From positions 98,573 to 162,572 of the forward strand of contig NZ_BSOW01000022.1 of the NCBI RefSeq assembly GCF_030160715.1: 64,000 nt of DNA, written 5' to 3'. This document shows positions 59,738 to 64,000 of the stretch, one piece after another. This DNA is from Bradyrhizobium iriomotense (GTDB lineage: Bacteria > Pseudomonadota > Alphaproteobacteria > Rhizobiales > Xanthobacteraceae). The notes beneath the pieces are model-generated. The model saw only the letters and a program-made list of their open reading frames with translations. It was not told the DNA's origin and made no database searches. A program made the position numbers and the translations under genes. Each line of letters begins with the position of its first letter. Positions within the stretch are counted from its first letter, which is position 1.

Positions 59738-62101
59738 ATGCCCGTTGATTCCGCCCGTCTCGACACATTGACCGCGCTCGCCCGCAAGGTGCTGTGGCTG
59801 TCGTCCTGGACCATCCATCACGCCAACCACATCCGCTCGAATGCGGATGGCTTGAAGGTCGGTGGCCATCAGGCCTCGTCCGCCTCGCTCGCGACCATCA
59901 TGTCGGCGCTGTATTTCCACGTGCTGAAACCTGAGGATCGCGTCGCGGTGAAGCCGCATGCGAGCCCGGTGTTCCACGCCATCCAGTATTTGTTCGGTCG
60001 GCAGACGCGCGAGAAGCTGGAGAATTTCCGCGGCTTCAAGGGCGCGCAGTCCTATCCCTCGCGCACCAAGGATATCGACGACGTCGATTTCTCGACCGGC
60101 TCGGTCGGCCTCGGCGTCGCGCAGACGCTGTTCTCGTCGCTGGTGCAGGACTACGTCAAGTCGCATGGCTGGATGAAGGATCGTCGCGAGGGGCGGATGA
60201 TCGCGCTCGTCGGCGATGCCGAGATGGACGAAGGCAACATCTTTGAGGCGCTCGCGGAGGGCTGGAAGCACGGCCTGCGCAACACCTGGTGGGTGGTCGA
60301 TTACAACAGGCAGTCGCTCGACGCCGTCGTGCGCGAGGGGCTCTGGGAAAAGTTCGAGACCATGTTCCGCAATTTCGGCTGGGACGTGGTCATCGTGAAA
60401 TACGGCCGGCTGATGCGCGAGGCTTTTGCCGAGCCCGGTGGCGAAGCGCTGAAGCGGTGGATCGACAACTGCCCGAACGCGCTCTATGCGGCGCTGTGCT
60501 TCCAGGGCGGCGCGGCCTTCCGCAAGCATTTGCATGACGAGATCGGCGATCAGGGGCCGATCACGAAACTGATCGACCGGCGCAGCGATGACGAATTGCT
60601 GGCGCTGATGTCGAATCTCGGTGGCCACGACATGGCGAGCATGCTGGAGGCGTTCGAAAACATCGATCACGATCGGCCCGTCTGCTTCATCGCCTACACC
60701 ATCAAGGGCGTCGGCCTGCCGTTCCAGGGTCACAAGGACAACCATGCCGGCCTGATGACGGTCGCGCAGATGGAGAAGTTTCGCAGCACCCAGAACATCC
60801 GCCCCGGACATGAGTGGGAGAAGTTCGAAGGCATGGCGCAGGATGCCGCCGGGCTCGAAGCCTTCCTCGCGCGCGTGCCCTTCAACCAGGACGGCCGCAG
60901 GCTGACTGCGCCCGTTGTCGAGGTGCCCTCGCAGCTCACCTTCAAGCCGTCGGCGCAGATGTCGACCCAGCAGGGTTTTGGGCTGGTGCTGAACGAGATC
61001 GCGCGCAGCGACAGCGAGCTTGCAAGGCGCATTGTCACGACGTCGCCCGACGTCACCGTCTCGACCAATCTGGGTCCCTGGGTCAATCGCCGCGGCCTGT
61101 TCGCGCGCGCCGAGAAGGCGGATTTATTCCGCAGCGAGAAAATTCCATCGACCTTCAACTGGGATGCCTCGCCCAAGGGGCAGCATCTCGAGCTCGGCAT
61201 TGCCGAGATGAACCTGTTCATCATGATGTCGGCCCTGGGGCTCTCGCACCAGATCAATGGCGAGCGGCTGCTGCCGGTCGGCACGCTCTACGATCCCTTC
61301 ATCGAGCGCGGCCTCGATGCGCTGAACTACGCCTGCTATCAGGATGCTCGCTTCATGGTGGCTGCGACGCCGTCGGGCATCACGCTCGCACCCGAAGGCG
61401 GCGCGCATCAGTCGATCGCAACGCCGCTGATCGGCATGGCGCAGGACGGGCTCTCGTCCTTCGAACCGGCCTTCGTCGACGAACTCGCCGTGATCATGGG
61501 CTGGGGCTTTGACCACATGCAGCGCGAAGCGGGCGAGGGTGGCTCGGTCTACCTGCGTCTGTCGACGCGCACGATCGAGCAGGCGCAGCGGATCATGACT
61601 CCCGAGCTCGCGCAGGGCATCACCGACGGCGCTTACTGGCTGCGCAAGCCTGGCCCCAATGCCGAGGTCGTGATCGTCTATACCGGCGCGGTGGCGCCGG
61701 AGGCGATCGAGGCGACCGGCTTCATCGGCGAGAGCCGCCGCGACGTCGGCCTGCTTGCGATCACCTCGGCCGACCGCCTTCACGCAGGCTGGACCGCCGC
61801 GCGGAAATTGCGGCGCGACCGCCGTGGCGTGCAGCATTTGAGCCATATCGAAAAACTGCTGGCACCGCTGCCGCGTGATTGCGGTCTCGTGACCGTGATC
61901 GATGGCCACCCGGCCGCGCTCGGCTGGCTTGGCAGCGTCCGCGGCCATCGCGTCGAGGCGCTCGGCGTCGAGCAGTTCGGCCAGACCGGCACCATCGCCG
62001 ACCTCTATCGCCACCATGGTCTGGACGCGAACGCCATCATCGATGCGGCCGAAAGCCTCACCACCGGCGCGCCGGTGCTGCATCGGAAGATGGCGGTGTA
62101 A
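59738..62101 (+). CDS. transketolase/AceE-like thiamine-dependent dehydrogenase
   Basis: A 787-residue ThDP enzyme of the transketolase/homodimeric pyruvate dehydrogenase E1 fold. The cofactor motif is LVGDAEMDEGNIFEALAEGW (about 157-176). The pyrimidine domain has HLELGIAEMNLFIMMSALG (about 485-503) with its catalytic Glu, and a C-terminal transketolase domain follows. It is shorter than AceE (about 890) and no E2 gene is near. Facing an Lrp regulator, it recalls 2-oxobutyrate-dehydrogenase-like E1 proteins such as MdeB; a transketolase reaction is the alternative. The ATG at 59738 is chosen over upstream frame. Confidence 0.85.
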   Translation: MPVDSARLDTLTALARKVLWLSSWTIHHANHIRSNADGLKVGGHQASSASLATIMSALYFHVLKPEDRVAVKPHASPVFHAIQYLFGRQTREKLENFRGFKGAQSYPSRTKDIDDVDFSTGSVGLGVAQTLFSSLVQDYVKSHGWMKDRREGRMIALVGDAEMDEGNIFEALAEGWKHGLRNTWWVVDYNRQSLDAVVREGLWEKFETMFRNFGWDVVIVKYGRLMREAFAEPGGEALKRWIDNCPNALYAALCFQGGAAFRKHLHDEIGDQGPITKLIDRRSDDELLALMSNLGGHDMASMLEAFENIDHDRPVCFIAYTIKGVGLPFQGHKDNHAGLMTVAQMEKFRSTQNIRPGHEWEKFEGMAQDAAGLEAFLARVPFNQDGRRLTAPVVEVPSQLTFKPSAQMSTQQGFGLVLNEIARSDSELARRIVTTSPDVTVSTNLGPWVNRRGLFARAEKADLFRSEKIPSTFNWDASPKGQHLELGIAEMNLFIMMSALGLSHQINGERLLPVGTLYDPFIERGLDALNYACYQDARFMVAATPSGITLAPEGGAHQSIATPLIGMAQDGLSSFEPAFVDELAVIMGWGFDHMQREAGEGGSVYLRLSTRTIEQAQRIMTPELAQGITDGAYWLRKPGPNAEVVIVYTGAVAPEAIEATGFIGESRRDVGLLAITSADRLHAGWTAARKLRRDRRGVQHLSHIEKLLAPLPRDCGLVTVIDGHPAALGWLGSVRGHRVEALGVEQFGQTGTIADLYRHHGLDANAIIDAAESLTTGAPVLHRKMAV

Positions 62102-62108
62102 AATCCCC

Positions 62109-62229
62109 GTCGCCCCGGCGAAGGCCGGAGCCCATACTCCGCGGCGGATGTTGTCGGCCGCGGCTGGTAGACGCCTGAGCAAGCCAACTCCGCCCTGTGG
62201 TTATGGGTCCGGCCTTTCGCGGGGACGAC
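62109..62229. repeat. inverted repeat, family C
   Basis: GTCGCCCCGGCGAAGGCCGG opens the element and a near-complement (CCGGCCTTTCGCGGGGACGA) closes it; CCCATA/TATGGG pairs continue inward. It lies in the 289 bp between the transketolase-like and aldehyde dehydrogenase genes; the rest of that gap shows only the expected promoter. Confidence 0.8.
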
Positions 62230-62390
62230 ATCGTGAGTGTGGCGAGACCTTGCCACGTTCCCACCATCGGCTCATATACTCCCCGTCCGCCGCAACGCTG
62301 GCCCCGCATATGGCGGGTTCAATTGCCGGCGCTTTCGTGCAAGGATGCCTGCCGAAACGCCCCCACCATGCCCCCAAGAAGAGGTTAACG

Positions 62391-63821
62391 ATGGTCAATC
62401 GCATGCAATTCTACATCGACGGCGCCTGGGTCGATCCCGCCGTCAAGAAGTCCACGCCGGTCGTCAATCCGGCGACGGAAGAGGCGATGTATGAGGTTGC
62501 GCTCGGCTCCAAGGCTGACGTGGACAAGGCCGTCGCTGCCGCCAAGCGCGCCTTTGCCACCTATTCCCAGACCAGCCGCGAGGAGCGCGTCGCGCTGCTC
62601 TCCAAGGTCATCGAGATCTACAAGGGCCGTCTCAAGGAGATTGGCGCGGCCGTGTCCGACGAGATGGGCGCGCCGCTGCCGATGGCGGAGAAGCTCCAGG
62701 CCGGCGCCGGCCTCGGCCACCTCATGACCACGCTCGACGTGCTCAAGAACTATCATTTCGAGGAACCGGTCGGCACCGCCATGGTGCTGCGCGAGCCGGT
62801 CGGCGTGGTCGGCATGATCACACCTTGGAACTGGCCGCTCAACCAGATCGCCTGCAAGGTGGCGCCCGCGCTCGCCGCCGGCTGCACCATGATCCTGAAG
62901 CCGTCGGAGTTCACGCCGACCTCGGCGCTGATCTTCGCGGAAATCCTCCATGAAGCTGGCGTGCCGAAGGGCGTGTTCAACCTCGTCAACGGTCTCGGCC
63001 CCGAGGTCGGTGCCGCCATGAGCGAGCATCCCGATATCGACATGATCTCGTTCACCGGCTCGACCCGCGCCGGCATCGATGTGGCCAAGCGCGCAGCTCC
63101 CACCGTGAAGCGCGTCAGCCAGGAGCTCGGCGGCAAGTCGCCGAACGTCATCCTCGAAGGCGCCGATCTCGCGAGGGCGGTGACGGGCGGCGTGATGCAC
63201 ATGTTCAACAACTCCGGCCAGTCCTGCAACGCGCCCTCGCGCATGATCGTGCCGCTGTCCAAGATGAAGGAAGTGGCTGCGATCGCGAAGGCGGTCGCCG
63301 ACAAGACCAAGGCGGGCGATCCGCGCGGCGAAGGCACCACCATCGGTCCGGTCGTCAACCGCGGCCAGTGGGACAAGATCCAGGCGCTGATCAAGAAGGG
63401 CATCGACGAAGGCGCAACGCTCGTCGCCGGCGGCCCGGGCCTGCCCGAGGGCGTCAACAAGGGCTTCTACGTTCGCCCGACCATCTTCGCCGACGTCACC
63501 CCTGAGATGACGATTGCGAAGGAGGAGATCTTCGGACCGGTGCTGACCATCCTCGGCGCCAAGGACGAAGCCGACGCCGTGCAGATCGCCAACGACACGC
63601 CCTATGGCCTCGCTGGCTATGTCTCCGGCGCTTCGGTCGAGGACGCCAAGCGCGTCGGTCGCCAGATCCGCGCCGGCAACGTCAACCTCCAGGGCGTGCC
63701 CAATGATCGCAGCGCGCCGTTCGGCGGCTACAAGCAGTCCGGCAACGGCCGCGAGTGGGGCAAGTACGGTCTGGAGGATTTCCTCGAGGTGAAGGCGGTC
63801 GCCGGCTTCAACGCGGCGTAA
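62391..63821 (+). CDS. NAD(P)-dependent aldehyde dehydrogenase
   Basis: A 476-residue aldehyde dehydrogenase. The cofactor site has ITPWNWPLNQI (about 143-153) and FTGSTRAG (about 222-229). The catalytic Glu is in ELGGKSPNVI (about 244) and the nucleophile Cys in NNSGQSCNAPSRM (about 278). The sequence at the Cys is of the broad-specificity type. GAGG lies before the ATG at 62391. A very strong terminator follows, so the gene ends its transcription unit. The substrate aldehyde is unknown. Confidence 0.93.
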   Translation: MVNRMQFYIDGAWVDPAVKKSTPVVNPATEEAMYEVALGSKADVDKAVAAAKRAFATYSQTSREERVALLSKVIEIYKGRLKEIGAAVSDEMGAPLPMAEKLQAGAGLGHLMTTLDVLKNYHFEEPVGTAMVLREPVGVVGMITPWNWPLNQIACKVAPALAAGCTMILKPSEFTPTSALIFAEILHEAGVPKGVFNLVNGLGPEVGAAMSEHPDIDMISFTGSTRAGIDVAKRAAPTVKRVSQELGGKSPNVILEGADLARAVTGGVMHMFNNSGQSCNAPSRMIVPLSKMKEVAAIAKAVADKTKAGDPRGEGTTIGPVVNRGQWDKIQALIKKGIDEGATLVAGGPGLPEGVNKGFYVRPTIFADVTPEMTIAKEEIFGPVLTILGAKDEADAVQIANDTPYGLAGYVSGASVEDAKRVGRQIRAGNVNLQGVPNDRSAPFGGYKQSGNGREWGKYGLEDFLEVKAVAGFNAA

Positions 63822-63845
63822 GCGTCAGCGCTCGAACAAACCAAG

Positions 63846-63878
63846 CGCCGGAGCGGGCAACCGCTCCGGCGTTTTTTT
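63846..63878 (+). terminator. rho-independent terminator of the aldehyde dehydrogenase gene
   Basis: CGCCGGAGCGG and its exact complement form an 11-bp stem with a GCAA tetraloop, followed by seven T residues. Confidence 0.95.
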
Positions 63879-64000
63879 GTTGCGTCATTGCAAGGAACAA
63901 ACCTCGTAGCAACCATAAGAACGTGTGATCGCCCGTACTGGTCTAGCGTGACACCGTGCTCGCGGCCGTCAAGGACGGCCTGGCAGCTGCGGAGGACGGG
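63879..64000. other. right edge, nothing recognised
   Basis: The last 122 bases contain no gene start, repeat or site that can be supported. Confidence 0.5.

Overview
The window is chromosomal DNA of a slow-growing rhizobium, almost certainly Bradyrhizobium or a very close relative. The GC content is high throughout. The order frrA-fixJ-fixL / usp-cbs-fixNOQP-fixGHIS is that of the Bradyrhizobium microaerobic region, FixL has 505 residues with the heme and phosphorylation histidines at 200 and 291, and the nitrate block narK-bjgb-flp-nasC is typical of this genus. No rRNA, tRNA, CRISPR array or intact insertion sequence was seen.

Region 1 (1-12126) is the oxygen-response core. The minus strand carries the oxygen sensor kinase FixL, its response regulator FixJ and the cut-off gene of a lone receiver protein (FrrA type). 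Divergent from them are a universal stress protein and a CBS-domain protein, then fixNOQP (high-affinity cbb3 oxidase) and fixGHIS (its copper supply and assembly). FixK/FNR-type boxes precede fixN (perfect) and fixG (9 of 10 bases), and weaker candidates lie before usp and between fixJ and frrA. FixL-FixJ would induce FixK2, encoded just outside the left edge, which would switch on the oxidase.

Region 2 (12127-23728) is mixed metabolism: an MFS exporter, a cupin, a peroxiredoxin-like protein, a LysR regulator, a patatin phospholipase, an MpaB-type oxygenase, glycogen synthase, a class III CoA-transferase, a zinc alcohol dehydrogenase and a beta-decarboxylating dehydrogenase. Region 3 (23729-26002) is an AT-richer islet with one unknown membrane protein. 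It is bracketed by a 92-93 bp direct repeat of the 3' end of the dehydrogenase gene, the pattern of site-specific integration into a gene end.

Region 4 (26049-41047) holds a TPR protein, an L,D-transpeptidase, a crotonase lacking both usual catalytic glutamates, a LysR-XRE pair, CcdA, an ACT-domain protein, an HWE-type sensor kinase, a SulP transporter, several very small secreted or membrane proteins, a serine hydrolase and an intradiol dioxygenase.

Region 5 (41048-50697) is nitrate assimilation: nrtABC for ABC uptake, then narK-bjgb-flp-nasC for nitrate/nitrite transport, a haemoglobin, a flavin reductase and the assimilatory nitrate reductase. Both operons share an upstream palindrome, a sigma-54-like promoter and conserved leader motifs at the same spacing. 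Nitrite reductase and nasST are not in the window.

Region 6 (50698-64000) has an SMP-30 family protein, aldo/keto reductase, EamA transporter, zinc-binding dehydrogenase, a TAXI-type receptor, PPK2, an unknown membrane protein, an Lrp regulator next to an AceE/transketolase-like enzyme with AT-rich palindromes between them, and an aldehyde dehydrogenase with a strong terminator. Short palindromic repeats of several families occupy many gene borders.
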